Part shown: positions 6,774 to 14,859 of the stretch, in pieces | Layout: every line of letters starts with the position of its first letter | Position numbering within the stretch: position 1 is the stretch's first letter | Notes under the pieces: model-generated | The model's database searches: none | Seen by the model: only the letters and a program-made list of their open reading frames with translations | Told to the model about the DNA's origin: nothing | Made by a program: the position numbers and the translations under genes | Assembly: GCA_002452635.1 (NCBI GenBank) | Contig: DKEU01000074.1 | Location: 1-20,718 of the forward strand | Length of the DNA stretch: 20,718 bases | Direction: 5' to 3' | Source of the DNA: Desulfovibrionaceae bacterium UBA6814 | GTDB lineage: Bacteria; Desulfobacterota; Desulfovibrionia; Desulfovibrionales; Desulfovibrionaceae

Positions 6774-7909
6774 TAATCCAGCGTGCGGCGGTAGCGCGCC
6801 ACCCCGATCACCAGCACCACGGCCAGGAACGCGGCCAGGGGCCACAGGTGCGTGGCCGCCTCGGCCAGGCCGTTGCCCTTGAGCAGGATGCCCCGCACCA
6901 GGCGCAGATAGTGGGTGAGCGGCAACACCGAACCCACGGCCTGGGCCCACTGGGGCATGCCCCGGAAGGGGAACATGAATCCCGAGAGCATGATGTTGGG
7001 CAGGAAGTAGAAGAAGGACATCTGCACGGCCTGCAACTGGTTCCTGGCCAGGGTGGAGAAGGTCACGCCCATGGCCAGGTTGGCGGCGATGAACACGAAG
7101 GAGAGCACGAAGAGCAGCGTGAGGCTGCCCTGGATGGGCACCTGGAACAGGTACTTGGCCGCCACCACGATGAGCCCCATCTGCATGTAGCCCACCATGA
7201 TGTAGGGCACGATCTTGCCCAGCATGACCTCCACCGGCCGCACCGGGGTGGAGAGCAGGTTCTCCATGGTGCCGCGCTCCCGCTCCCGGGTGATGGCCAG
7301 GCCGGTGATGATCACCAGGGTCATGGTCAGCACCACGCCCATGAGCCCGGGCACGATGTTGTAGCGGGTCTCGGCCTCGGGGTTGTAGCGCGGGTGCACC
7401 CGCACCTCCACGGGCCCCGCGGCGGCGGCCAGCCCGGCCAGGGGGCCGCGCAGCTCCCGGGCCAGGGCCTGGTCCACCAGGGCCCGGAACGCGCCCACCG
7501 CGCCCGAGGTGGCCGAGGGGTCGGTGGCGTCGGCCTCCAGCAGGAGCACGGGCTGTTGCCCCTTGACCAGGTCCCGGCCGAAGCCCGCGGGCACGGTGAG
7601 CACGAACTGCACCCGGCCCAGCCTGAGCAGCTCGTCGGCCTCGGCCTCGCCCGCGCACTCCCGCACCACGTCGAAATACCGGCTGTTGCGCATGCCCGCG
7701 GCCACGGCCCGGGAGAAGGGGGACCGGTCCGCGTCCCAGATGGCGGTGGGCAGGTGGCGGGGGTCGGAGTTGATGGCGTAGCCGAACAGGATGAGCTGCA
7801 TGAGCGGGATGCCCACCATCATGCCGAAGGTCACCCGGTCGCGCCGCATCTGCACGAATTCCTTGGCCACCATGGCCGCGAACCGGGCCAGGGAGAAGAA
7901 GCCGGCCAC
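6773..7909 (-). CDS. ABC-2 type transporter permease
   Basis: A 378-residue membrane permease of the ABC-2 family (YbhS/YbhR/YhhJ-like), the transmembrane part of a drug or small-molecule exporter. One N-terminal membrane segment (about 27-47) precedes a large extracytoplasmic region (about 50-185), then about five segments between 190 and 375. The conserved cytoplasmic stretch RERERGTMENLLSTPVRP is typical of the family. The GTG at 7909 is chosen because GGAGGTGA lies about 6 bases upstream, at the end of the ATPase gene; only one base separates it from that stop codon. This operon has one permease, so a homodimer is inferred. Substrate unknown. Confidence 0.88.
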   Translation of the reverse strand: MAGFFSLARFAAMVAKEFVQMRRDRVTFGMMVGIPLMQLILFGYAINSDPRHLPTAIWDADRSPFSRAVAAGMRNSRYFDVVRECAGEAEADELLRLGRVQFVLTVPAGFGRDLVKGQQPVLLLEADATDPSATSGAVGAFRALVDQALARELRGPLAGLAAAAGPVEVRVHPRYNPEAETRYNIVPGLMGVVLTMTLVIITGLAITRERERGTMENLLSTPVRPVEVMLGKIVPYIMVGYMQMGLIVVAAKYLFQVPIQGSLTLLFVLSFVFIAANLAMGVTFSTLARNQLQAVQMSFFYFLPNIMLSGFMFPFRGMPQWAQAVGSVLPLTHYLRLVRGILLKGNGLAEAATHLWPLAAFLAVVLVIGVARYRRTLD

Positions 7910-7910
7910 C

Positions 7911-8831
7911 TCAGTTCACCTCCGCCTTGGCCATGAGGCTGATGAAGACCTCCTCCAGGCTGGACGTGACCTCGGCCACGTCCACCCCGCGCGCCTTGAG
8001 CCCGGCCAGGCCGGCCAGCATGGCCTCCCGGTCCCGGCCGCTCACCCGCAGCACGTTGCCGAAGGGCACCACCTGCTCCACCCCGAGCAGGGCGGCCAGC
8101 TCCCCGGCCAGGCGCGCGCCGTCGTGGTCCTGCACCTCGAAGGAGACCAGGCCCTGGGCCGCGACCAGCTCCTCCGGGGTGCCCGCGGCCAGGAGATTGC
8201 CGTAGGCGATGTAGGCCAGGCGGTGGCAGCGCTCGGCCTCATCCATGTAATGGGTGCTGATGAGCGCGGTGAGGCCCTCGCCGGTGAGGCGGTGCACCTC
8301 CGCCCAGAAGTCCCGGCGAGCCTTGGGGTCCACGCCCGCGGTGGGCTCGTCCAGGAGCAGGAGCCGGGGCCGGTGCACCAGGCAGCAGGCCAGGGCCAGG
8401 CGCTGCTTCCAGCCGCCGGAGAGCGCGCCGGCCAGGTGGTTGCGGTAGCGCGTGAGGCCCATGCGCTCCATGACCTCGTCCACCGCCTCCCGGCGGCGGG
8501 GCACCTGGTAGATGCGGGCGATGAAGCCCAGGTTCTCGGTGACGGTCAGGTCCTCGTACAGGGAGAAGCGCTGGGCCATGTACCCCACCTGGGTCTTGAT
8601 GCGGTCGCTCTGGCCCACGATGTCCAGGCCCAGGCAGGCCCCGGAGCCCGAGTCCGGCCGCAGCAGCCCGCAGAGCATGCGCAGGAAGGTGGTCTTGCCG
8701 CTGCCGTTGGGGCCCAGGAAGCCGTAGATCTCGCCCCTGCCCACCTGCATGGACACCTGGTTGACCACCACCCGGCCGCTGAAGCTCTTGGTCAGGCCCC
8801 GGGCGTCGATGATGACCTCGGGCGCGTTCAC
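7911..8831 (-). CDS. ABC transporter ATP-binding protein
   Basis: A 306-residue ATPase that powers the adjacent ABC-2 permease. Visible motifs: Walker A GPNGSGKTT, signature LSGGWKQRLALA, Walker B LLLLDEPTAGVD and the switch histidine in STHYMDEAE. A C-terminal region of about 80 residues follows, with the EVTSSLEEVFISLM segment common to ABC-2 partner ATPases. It has a single nucleotide-binding domain, unlike the doubled YbhF of E. coli. The start is a GTG at 8831 overlapping the TGA of the membrane-fusion gene by four bases (GTGA), indicating translational coupling. Confidence 0.9.
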   Translation of the reverse strand: MNAPEVIIDARGLTKSFSGRVVVNQVSMQVGRGEIYGFLGPNGSGKTTFLRMLCGLLRPDSGSGACLGLDIVGQSDRIKTQVGYMAQRFSLYEDLTVTENLGFIARIYQVPRRREAVDEVMERMGLTRYRNHLAGALSGGWKQRLALACCLVHRPRLLLLDEPTAGVDPKARRDFWAEVHRLTGEGLTALISTHYMDEAERCHRLAYIAYGNLLAAGTPEELVAAQGLVSFEVQDHDGARLAGELAALLGVEQVVPFGNVLRVSGRDREAMLAGLAGLKARGVDVAEVTSSLEEVFISLMAKAEVN

Positions 8832-9799
8832 TGCGCAGCCCCCGCGCCGGTCCCGGGCCGCACCTCCACGGGCTGGCCCGGGTGCAGCCGGGCCGCGGCC
8901 GCGGCCTCGGCCCGGGCCTCGACCATGTACACCAGCTTGGCCCGGTTCTGGGCGCTGTAGATGACCGGGGGCGCATACTCGGCCGAGGGCGAGACATAGC
9001 TCACCCGGGCGGTGAAGGGCGCCAGCGCGTCCCCGGACACGGAGACCGGAGCGCCCAGGGCCAGGCCGGCCTTGACCGGCTCGGGCACGAAAAAGCGCAC
9101 CTTGACCCGGGCCGGGGGCAAGAGGGCCAGCACCGCCCCGCCCGCGGGCGCCACTTCCCCGGGCCGCCGGTACACGTCGAAGACCAGCCCGGCCTCGGGC
9201 GCGAAGCGCTGCTTCTGGTCCAGGTCCCAGCGGGCCTGGTCCACGGCCGCGCGGCCCGCGGCCACCTCGGCCTCGGCCGCGCGGAGGGCGTCCTCCCGGC
9301 CGCCCAGCCGGGCGGTGGCGAGTTGGGCCTGAAGGTCGCGCACCTTGGCCGCGTCGGCCTCGGCCGCGGTGCGGGCCTGGTCCAGCTCTTCCTTCGCAAG
9401 CACGCCCTTGGCGTGCAATTCCTCACGACGTGCCGCCTCGGCCTTGGACAGGCCGGCCGCGGCCTTGGCCTCGGCCAGCCGGGCGCGCAGGCTGGCCAGC
9501 TCGCTGGGCCGCTGGCCCTTGCCCAGGTCGGCCAGCCGGCTCTCGGCCCCGCGCAGGGTCTCCTCGGCCTGGCGCAGGGCCGCGCGCTCGCGCTCGGCCT
9601 CCAGAGAGAACAGCTCCTGGCCCGCGGCCACCTGCTGCCCGGTCTCCACGGCCAGGGTCTCCAGGGTGCCGGCGGCCAGGGGGGCGATGTAGAGATACTC
9701 GCCTTCCACGTACCCGTACCAGGCCCCGGAGGGCTCCTCGCCGCAGGCCGCCAGGCCCAGGGCCAGGAGAATCGCCAGGATGCGCAGAGCAGACTTCAT
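8828..9799 (-). CDS. HlyD-family membrane-fusion lipoprotein (YbhG-like)
   Basis: A 323-residue periplasmic adaptor linking the ABC exporter to an outer-membrane channel. It begins with a lipoprotein signal (MKSALRILA...LGLAAC, acylated Cys about residue 19). A biotinyl/lipoyl-like segment with VETGQQVAAGQELF follows, then a long Ala/Glu/Arg-rich alpha-helical hairpin (about 65-195) and the beta-barrel part with a second lipoyl half (FDVYRRPGEVAPAGG). The ATG at 9799 is preferred over the in-frame GTG at 9808, since GAGG lies at a proper distance only from the ATG. It is 19 bases after tetR, so it is expected to be repressed with it. Confidence 0.88.
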   Translation of the reverse strand: MKSALRILAILLALGLAACGEEPSGAWYGYVEGEYLYIAPLAAGTLETLAVETGQQVAAGQELFSLEAERERAALRQAEETLRGAESRLADLGKGQRPSELASLRARLAEAKAAAGLSKAEAARREELHAKGVLAKEELDQARTAAEADAAKVRDLQAQLATARLGGREDALRAAEAEVAAGRAAVDQARWDLDQKQRFAPEAGLVFDVYRRPGEVAPAGGAVLALLPPARVKVRFFVPEPVKAGLALGAPVSVSGDALAPFTARVSYVSPSAEYAPPVIYSAQNRAKLVYMVEARAEAAAAARLHPGQPVEVRPGTGAGAAQ

Positions 9800-9818
9800 T
9801 GTGAACACCTCTTCTCTT

Positions 9819-10430
9819 TTACCGCTTCTCTTTCGCCGGGGCGGCCACGGCCTTGCGGAAGAGCTCCCAGTTCTCGGCCACGGCCCCGGCCAGGTCGAAG
9901 GTCCCGCCCGAGAGGAACCAGAGCATGGCGCAGGGCTGGAACGTGCCGAACAGGAGCAGGGCCCCGGATTGCGGGGTGATGTCGCGCCGGATGATCCCCT
10001 CCCCCTGGCCCCGGGCCACCAGGCCGGCCAGGCCCGCCACCAGGGACTGCAACAGGTCGTGCAGCTTGGCCTTGAGCGCCGGCTCCTTGCTGTAGACCTC
10101 CTCGGAGAACAGGACCCGGGGGATGGCCGAGAACTCCAGCACCAGGGCCACCTGGCGCATGAGCACCACGTGCATGGCCTCCAACCCGTTGGGCGCGGCC
10201 CCGGCCGCGGCCAGGTTGCCCAGGATGCGCGAGCGGAACAGGTCCAGCACCGCGCCGAGGATATCGGCCTTGCCTGTGTAGTGGCGATACAGGGCCGACG
10301 GGGTGAGCCCCACCAGCCGCGCCACCCGGGCCACGGTCAGGGCCGGCACCCCCTGGCTGGCCACGATGGACAGGGCCGCAGCGGCGATCTGCTCCCGCCG
10401 CACCGCGGTGGCCTGCTTGGCTGCGCGCAT
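9819..10430 (-). CDS. TetR-family transcriptional regulator of the ABC efflux operon
   Basis: A 203-residue TetR-type repressor. The N-terminal region (about 10-60) has the TetR helix-turn-helix: VARLVGLTPSALYRHYTGK with the typical YRHY/K end. The rest is the variable ligand-binding part, about 140 residues. The frame is open further upstream, but the ATG at 10430 has GGAGG five bases before it and an operator with promoter lies just upstream. The order tetR, fusion protein, ATPase, permease resembles the E. coli cecR-ybhGFSR operon, with one ATPase domain and one permease instead. The inducing compound cannot be read from sequence. Confidence 0.9.
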   Translation of the reverse strand: MRAAKQATAVRREQIAAAALSIVASQGVPALTVARVARLVGLTPSALYRHYTGKADILGAVLDLFRSRILGNLAAAGAAPNGLEAMHVVLMRQVALVLEFSAIPRVLFSEEVYSKEPALKAKLHDLLQSLVAGLAGLVARGQGEGIIRRDITPQSGALLLFGTFQPCAMLWFLSGGTFDLAGAVAENWELFRKAVAAPAKEKR

Positions 10431-10444
10431 GGAACCTCCATAAA

Positions 10445-10460
10445 GTGAATATATATTCAC
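10445..10460. promoter_or_regulatory. TetR operator, perfect 16-bp palindrome
   Basis: GTGAATATATATTCAC is perfectly self-complementary over 16 bases, AT-rich in a GC-rich setting, and lies 14 bases upstream of the tetR start. It overlaps the end of the -10 and the expected transcription start. That position suits autorepression of the tetR-efflux operon. Confidence 0.75.
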
Positions 10461-10487
10461 ATTAGACGCGTACGCCTCTCCTGTCAA
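10459..10487 (-). promoter_or_regulatory. sigma-70 promoter of the tetR-efflux operon
   Basis: On the minus strand a perfect TTGACA (plus 10482-10487) is followed after 17 bases by TAATGT (plus 10459-10464, weak at 3 of 6). The start would be near 10452, inside the palindrome, with a leader of about 22 bases. The strong -35 and operator-covered -10 support repression by the TetR protein. Confidence 0.6.
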
Positions 10488-10528
10488 CCGGGGTGGCGGA
10501 AGCTGTTTTCGGCATTATCTTCCTCCTC

Positions 10529-11461
10529 ATGGACACGCCCCTGCCCCCCCTGCCGGCCACCGCGCCGGACCTGCCCCCTGCCGCAGAGCGCTTCACGGCC
10601 CGCGACGGCCTGGTCGAGGACCGGCTCACCGGCCTGCTCTGGCCCCGGGACGCGGCCGCCATCCCCTATCCCCTGGCCTGGACCCAGGCCCTGGACGCGG
10701 TGGCCGGACTGAACGCCGCGTCGCACCTGGGCCGCAGCGACTGGCGGCTGCCCAACCGCCGCGAGCTGCGCTCTTTGGTGGACCACGCCGCGGCCCGGCC
10801 CTGCCTGCCCGCGGGGCATCCGTTCGCCAACGTGTTCGCGGGCTGGACCTGGACCTCCACGACATCGGCGATGGCCCCGGCCTATGCCTGGCGGGTGCAC
10901 CTGGCCGGAGGCCGCCTGTTCTACGGCCGCAAGGACGACCCCGGCCTGGCCTGGCCCGTGGCCGGCCCCAGCCTCGTCCTGCCCGCCACGGGCCAGCATG
11001 CCTGCTTCGGCCCTGACGGATCGGCCCTGGCCTGCGCCGGCACGGGCCAGGACGGCGAGCTGCGGCACGGGGCCGCCTGGCCCGAGCCCCGGTTCGCGGA
11101 TCAGGGGCCGGGCGTGCTGGACCGCCTCACCGGCCTCACCTGGAGCCGGGACGCGGACCCGCTGGGCCGGCTGCTCCCCTGGGACGAGGCAGAGCAGGCC
11201 GTATCCCGCCTGGATGACGGCGGCTGGCGGCTGCCGAGCATCAACGAGCTGGAGTCCCTGGTGGACGCCGCGGCCCACTCCCCGGCCCTGCCTGCGGGCC
11301 ATCCCTTCGCCAACGTGCGCGAGGCCTACTGGTCGGCCACGGAAAGCGGCTACGAGGCGGGCTGGGCCTTCTGCCTCTACCTGCACAAGGGCGCGGTGGG
11401 CGTGGGCCACATGCCCGGCCCCGAGTTCAGCGCCTGGCCGGTGCGCGCTCGCCCCGCTTGA
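10529..11461 (+). CDS. DUF1566 (Lcl C-terminal domain-like) protein with two tandem copies
   Basis: A 310-residue protein of unknown function made of two homologous halves. Each half has the same ordered motifs: DRLTGL.W, then WRLP..(R/N)EL.SLVD, then LPAGHPFANV, a Trp-rich stretch, and a closing AWPV (residues about 28-155 and 190-308). These are hallmarks of DUF1566, found in many bacterial exported or surface proteins. No clear signal peptide is visible. The ATG at 10529 is chosen because the domain starts soon after; an in-frame GTG at 10493 would add 12 residues, and neither has a good ribosome-binding site. CATTAT at 10513-10518 could be a -10 giving a nearly leaderless mRNA. UbiD follows 52 bases downstream. 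Confidence 0.75.
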   Translation: MDTPLPPLPATAPDLPPAAERFTARDGLVEDRLTGLLWPRDAAAIPYPLAWTQALDAVAGLNAASHLGRSDWRLPNRRELRSLVDHAAARPCLPAGHPFANVFAGWTWTSTTSAMAPAYAWRVHLAGGRLFYGRKDDPGLAWPVAGPSLVLPATGQHACFGPDGSALACAGTGQDGELRHGAAWPEPRFADQGPGVLDRLTGLTWSRDADPLGRLLPWDEAEQAVSRLDDGGWRLPSINELESLVDAAAHSPALPAGHPFANVREAYWSATESGYEAGWAFCLYLHKGAVGVGHMPGPEFSAWPVRARPA

Positions 11462-11513
11462 CCGGCTTGACTGGGGGGCGCGGGCCGGACAGTATGCCGC
11501 ACCGGAGGCAGAC

Positions 11514-13355
11514 ATGGGCTACCTGAACCTGGCCGCGGCCGTGGCCGACCTGGAGCGCACCGGGCAGTTGCGCCGCATCGACGCGGAGATCGACCCGCGC
11601 CTGGAGGCCGGGGCCATCCAGCGCCGCGCCGCGGCCGCGGGCGGGCCGGCCCTGCTCTTCGCGAACGTGAAGGGCGCGCGCTTCCCCATGCTGGCCAACC
11701 TGTTCGGCACCCTGGAGCGCACCCGCTTCCTGTTCCGCGACACCCTGCGCAGCCTGGAGGCGCTGTTCGCGCTCAAGGCCGACCCCATGGAGCTGCTGCG
11801 CCGGCCCTGGCGCTATGCCGGCGTGCCCCGGGTGCTGTGGAACACCCGGCCCAGGTCCGTCGCGACAGGCCCGGTGCTGGCCGGCCGCTGCGCCCTGTCC
11901 GACCTGCCCCAGGTGGTGTCCTGGCCCAAGGACGGCGGGGCCTACGTGACCCTGCCCCAGGTCTACACCGAGGACCCGGACCGGCCGGGCTTCTCCCGCT
12001 CCAACCTGGGCATGTACCGGGTGCAGATTTCCGGCAACGACTTCGTCCCGGACCGCGAGGCCGGGCTGCACTACCAGATCCACCGCGGCATCGGGCCGCA
12101 CCACGCCGCGGCCCTGCGCCGGGGCGAGGACCTGCGGGTCAACGTGTTCGTGGGCGGGCCGCCGGCGCTGACCCTGGCCGCCATCATGCCCCTGCCCGAG
12201 GGCCTGGCCGAGCTGCTCTTCGCCGGGGCCCTGGGCGGGCGGCGGGTGCGCATGGCCCGGCCGGACCGGGGCTTGCCCGTGCTGGCCGAGGCGGACTTCT
12301 GCATCCGCGGCCGGGTGCGGCCGGGCCGGAACAAGCCGGAAGGCCCCTTCGGCGACCACCTGGGCTACTACAGCCTGGCCCACCCCTTCCCGGTGCTGGA
12401 GGTGGAGACCGTGCTGCACCGGCCCGACGCCGTCTGGCCCTTCACCACCGTGGGCCGGCCGCCCCAGGAGGACACGGTGTTCGGAGCCTTCATCCACCAT
12501 CTGGTCAAGGACCTGGCCCCCACGGTGTTCCCCGGGGTGCGCGAGGTCCACGCCGTGGACGCGGCCGGGGTGCACCCCCTGCTCCTGGCCGTGGGCAGCG
12601 AGCGCTACGTGCCCTTTGCCGAGGAGCGCCAGCCCCAGGAGCTGCTCACCAACGCCATGGCGCTCTTGGGCTCCACCCAGACCGCCCTGTCCAAGTATGT
12701 CCTCATCGCGGCCCGGGAGGACGACCCGGCCCTGTCCGCGCACGACGTGCCGGGGTTTTTCCGGCACCTGCTGGAGCGCCTGGACCTGACCCGGGACGCG
12801 CACTTCATCACCCGCACCACCATGGACACCCTGGACTACTCGGGCATCAGCCTGAACCAGGGCTCCAAGGCGGTGCTGGCCGCGGCCGGGAGGCCCAAAC
12901 GCACCCTGGGCGCGCAGCTCCCCGCCCTGCCCGGCCTGCCCCCGGGCTTCGGCGGCGCGCAGGTGTTCGCCCCGGGCATCCTGGTCCTGTCCGGCCCGCC
13001 GCACGCCCGGGAGCGCGACCAGCAGGACCCGGCCATGGAGGAGCTGTGCCGCTGCCTGGAGGGCGCGGCCGGCCTGGAGGCCTTCCCCCTGGTGGTGGTG
13101 GCCGACGACGCGGACTTCACGGCCGCGAACTGGGACAACTTCCTGTGGGTGGCCTTCACCCGCTCGGACCCGGCCACGGATTCCTACGGCCCGGGAGCCC
13201 ACGCGCACGCCAAGCACTGGGTGTTCCCCACCTGCCTGGTGCTGGACGCCCGGCTCAAGACCTACCACGCCCCGCCCCTGGAGCCCGACCCCGCGGTGGA
13301 GCGCCGGGTGGACGAACTGGCCGCGCCGGGCGGGCCGCTGCACGGCCTGTTCTGA
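11514..13355 (+). CDS. UbiD-family decarboxylase
   Basis: A 613-residue member of the UbiD family of prenylated-FMN-dependent (de)carboxylases. Recognisable family segments: SRSNLGMYRVQISG at about 161-174, GGPPALTLAAIMPLPEG at about 214-230, and PEGPFGDHLGYY at 275-286, which holds the acidic catalytic residues. GGAGG is five bases before the ATG. It is longer than the roughly 490 residues of E. coli UbiD and close to the about 600-residue homologues linked to the futalosine menaquinone pathway (MqnL). Menaquinone synthesis is therefore a reasonable guess, but no other men/mqn gene and no UbiX partner are in the window. It lies 52 bases after the DUF1566 gene. Confidence 0.85.
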   Translation: MGYLNLAAAVADLERTGQLRRIDAEIDPRLEAGAIQRRAAAAGGPALLFANVKGARFPMLANLFGTLERTRFLFRDTLRSLEALFALKADPMELLRRPWRYAGVPRVLWNTRPRSVATGPVLAGRCALSDLPQVVSWPKDGGAYVTLPQVYTEDPDRPGFSRSNLGMYRVQISGNDFVPDREAGLHYQIHRGIGPHHAAALRRGEDLRVNVFVGGPPALTLAAIMPLPEGLAELLFAGALGGRRVRMARPDRGLPVLAEADFCIRGRVRPGRNKPEGPFGDHLGYYSLAHPFPVLEVETVLHRPDAVWPFTTVGRPPQEDTVFGAFIHHLVKDLAPTVFPGVREVHAVDAAGVHPLLLAVGSERYVPFAEERQPQELLTNAMALLGSTQTALSKYVLIAAREDDPALSAHDVPGFFRHLLERLDLTRDAHFITRTTMDTLDYSGISLNQGSKAVLAAAGRPKRTLGAQLPALPGLPPGFGGAQVFAPGILVLSGPPHARERDQQDPAMEELCRCLEGAAGLEAFPLVVVADDADFTAANWDNFLWVAFTRSDPATDSYGPGAHAHAKHWVFPTCLVLDARLKTYHAPPLEPDPAVERRVDELAAPGGPLHGLF

Positions 13356-13367
13356 TTTCGCCGGGAC

Positions 13368-13396
13368 TTGCCTTTTTCCCGGACAGGGGCCACTAT
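13368..13396 (+). promoter_or_regulatory. possible promoter of the 57-residue gene
   Basis: TTGCCT (13368-13373) and CACTAT (13391-13396) are spaced by 17 bases in the 125-base gap after UbiD. The -35 equals that of the promoter at 4426, but the -10 matches only 3 of 6 positions. It would let the small gene be expressed apart from UbiD. Confidence 0.3.
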
Positions 13397-13480
13397 CCCT
13401 CATGCCCCGGCTTCCGGCCGGACGTTTCCCCGACACTTCCCGCGCCCTGGGCGCGGAATCATGACCTGGAGGATGCTGAC

Positions 13481-13654
13481 GTGTACAAACTCGTGCTGCT
13501 GACCGGCGACAAGGAACAATTGACGATGGTCTCGGACAAGTACCTGGACGTGAAGCTGGCCCTGGAGCGCCACGTGCGCAGCCTGGCCAAGGGCATGATG
13601 GAGATCCGCCCGGACCAGCAAAGCCAGAAGGACAAGCCCGCCAAGTCCAAGTAG
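13481..13654 (+). CDS. small protein of unknown function, 57 residues
   Basis: I do not recognise this gene. The protein starts MYKLVLLTGDKEQLT and ends in a hydrophilic, Lys-rich tail (QSQKDKPAKSK). The middle (about 20-40) reads as an amphipathic helix with Lys/Arg/Leu. There is no signal peptide or Cys. Evidence that it is real: GGAGG eight bases before the GTG start, an own possible promoter, and a strong intrinsic terminator 20 bases after the stop. It follows UbiD by 125 bases on the same strand. Function unknown. Confidence 0.65.
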   Translation: MYKLVLLTGDKEQLTMVSDKYLDVKLALERHVRSLAKGMMEIRPDQQSQKDKPAKSK

Positions 13655-13674
13655 CGAGGCCCTGCCGCCCGTCC

Positions 13675-13717
13675 GACGCCGGAGACCGCTGCCGCGGTCC
13701 CCGGCGTCTTTGTTTTA
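13675..13717 (+). terminator. intrinsic terminator after the 57-residue gene
   Basis: Arms of 15 bases at 13675-13689 and 13694-13708 pair with a single A-C mismatch around the loop TGCC, followed by TTTGTTTT. It ends the plus-strand unit DUF1566-UbiD-small gene. On the minus strand, where the aminomutase gene ends at 13723, the hairpin has no T run after it. Confidence 0.85.
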
Positions 13718-13722
13718 TGGAG

Positions 13723-14859
13723 CTACGCCGCGCTGCCGCAGCCGAAGCCGCAGGACGGATCGTCGTCGAAGAACTCCCCGGCCGGGAGATAGTCGTCGAG
13801 CCAGCGCGCCGCAGGGTTGCGGGGCAGCATGAGGAGCTCCCCGGACATGCGGGGGTCGGCGGCGCGGTGGTAGCGCATGACCACCTTGTCCCGGCACACG
13901 CCCACCACCTCCACCTTGCCCGTGGCGTGGGACATGACCAGCCGCGCCCGCTTGGCCAGGCCCGAAACCCGGGACTGGGCCGTGCTGAACACCGCCAGGC
14001 ACTCCTCCACCGGCACGGACAGGTGCAGGTTGCCCATCGTGGGCCGGCACACGAACACGTAGTACGGCGAGATGCCGGCAAAGGTCAGGCTGCGGAAGAG
14101 CCGGGCCAGGACCGCGGGATCGTCGTTGACCCCGCGCAGGAGCGGGGTCTGGTTGCAGGCGGTCATGCCCGCGGCCAGGAGCCCGTGCACCGCGGCCAGG
14201 GCCTCCCGGGACAGCTCCCGGGGGTGGTTGAACTGGGTCATGAGAAAGAACCGCAGATCAGGGCGCACCGTGGCCCGGACCAGGTCGCGCAGGCCCGGGT
14301 CGCGCAGGATGCGGCCCGGATCGTAGGCCGGGACCTTGCTGCCGATGCGCACCGCGCGCACGTGGGGAATCTGCGCCACCTGCTCCACGATGGCGGCCAG
14401 CCGCCGGGTGGGCAGGGTCAGGGGGTCGCCGCCGGTGAGCAGCACGTTGGTGATCTCCCGGTGCTCCCGGATGTACTCCAGGGCCGGCCGCGGGTCCCGG
14501 GCCACCTCGTCGCGGCCCTCGCCGAACAGGCGCTTGCGGAAACAGTGGCGGCAGTAGCCTGCGCAGTTGTCCGTGACCAGGAGCAGGGCGGTGGAGGGGT
14601 ACTTGTGCTGGAGCCCGGGGGCCCGGGTGTAGGCGGCCTCGTCCGAGGGGTCGGCCCGGCCCCAGGGGGCCAGTTCGTCGGGGTGCGGGACCACGATGCG
14701 GCGCAGGGGATCGCCAGGGTCCTGCCAGTCGATGCGGGAGAGATACGGGGCCGGAGCGCGGAAGGGATAGCGCTCAGCCACGGGCCGCATGGTGTCGCGC
14801 TCGGGCGGGGACAGGTTGTGGAGCTCGTCCACGGAGAGAATACAGGGAGACAGGGGCAT
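13723..14859 (-). CDS. KamA-family radical SAM aminomutase with altered substrate residues
   Basis: A 378-residue radical-SAM, PLP-dependent enzyme of the lysine 2,3-aminomutase family. C99-GYC103RHC106 binds the [4Fe-4S] cluster; LLTGGDPL (140-147), NHPREL, and NQTPLLRGVNDD (236-247) are family blocks. K315 in HATGK aligns with the PLP-binding lysine. In lysine 2,3-aminomutase, aspartates in QCD and VDAPGGGGK bind the side-chain amino group; here the matching places read C271-R272 and S310. The substrate is therefore probably not lysine. The C-terminus has two extra cysteines (C370, C374). AGGAGG five bases before the ATG at 14859 decides the start. No promoter was recognised in the 204 bases between this and the next minus-strand gene. 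Confidence 0.85.
   Translation of the reverse strand: MPLSPCILSVDELHNLSPPERDTMRPVAERYPFRAPAPYLSRIDWQDPGDPLRRIVVPHPDELAPWGRADPSDEAAYTRAPGLQHKYPSTALLLVTDNCAGYCRHCFRKRLFGEGRDEVARDPRPALEYIREHREITNVLLTGGDPLTLPTRRLAAIVEQVAQIPHVRAVRIGSKVPAYDPGRILRDPGLRDLVRATVRPDLRFFLMTQFNHPRELSREALAAVHGLLAAGMTACNQTPLLRGVNDDPAVLARLFRSLTFAGISPYYVFVCRPTMGNLHLSVPVEECLAVFSTAQSRVSGLAKRARLVMSHATGKVEVVGVCRDKVVMRYHRAADPRMSGELLMLPRNPAARWLDDYLPAGEFFDDDPSCGFGCGSAA

Noticed and set aside
11427..14081. 884-codon minus-strand open frame opposite UbiD
   Set aside because: It spans UbiD, the small gene and part of the aminomutase in another frame; the product is low complexity and the true genes have motifs and ribosome-binding sites.
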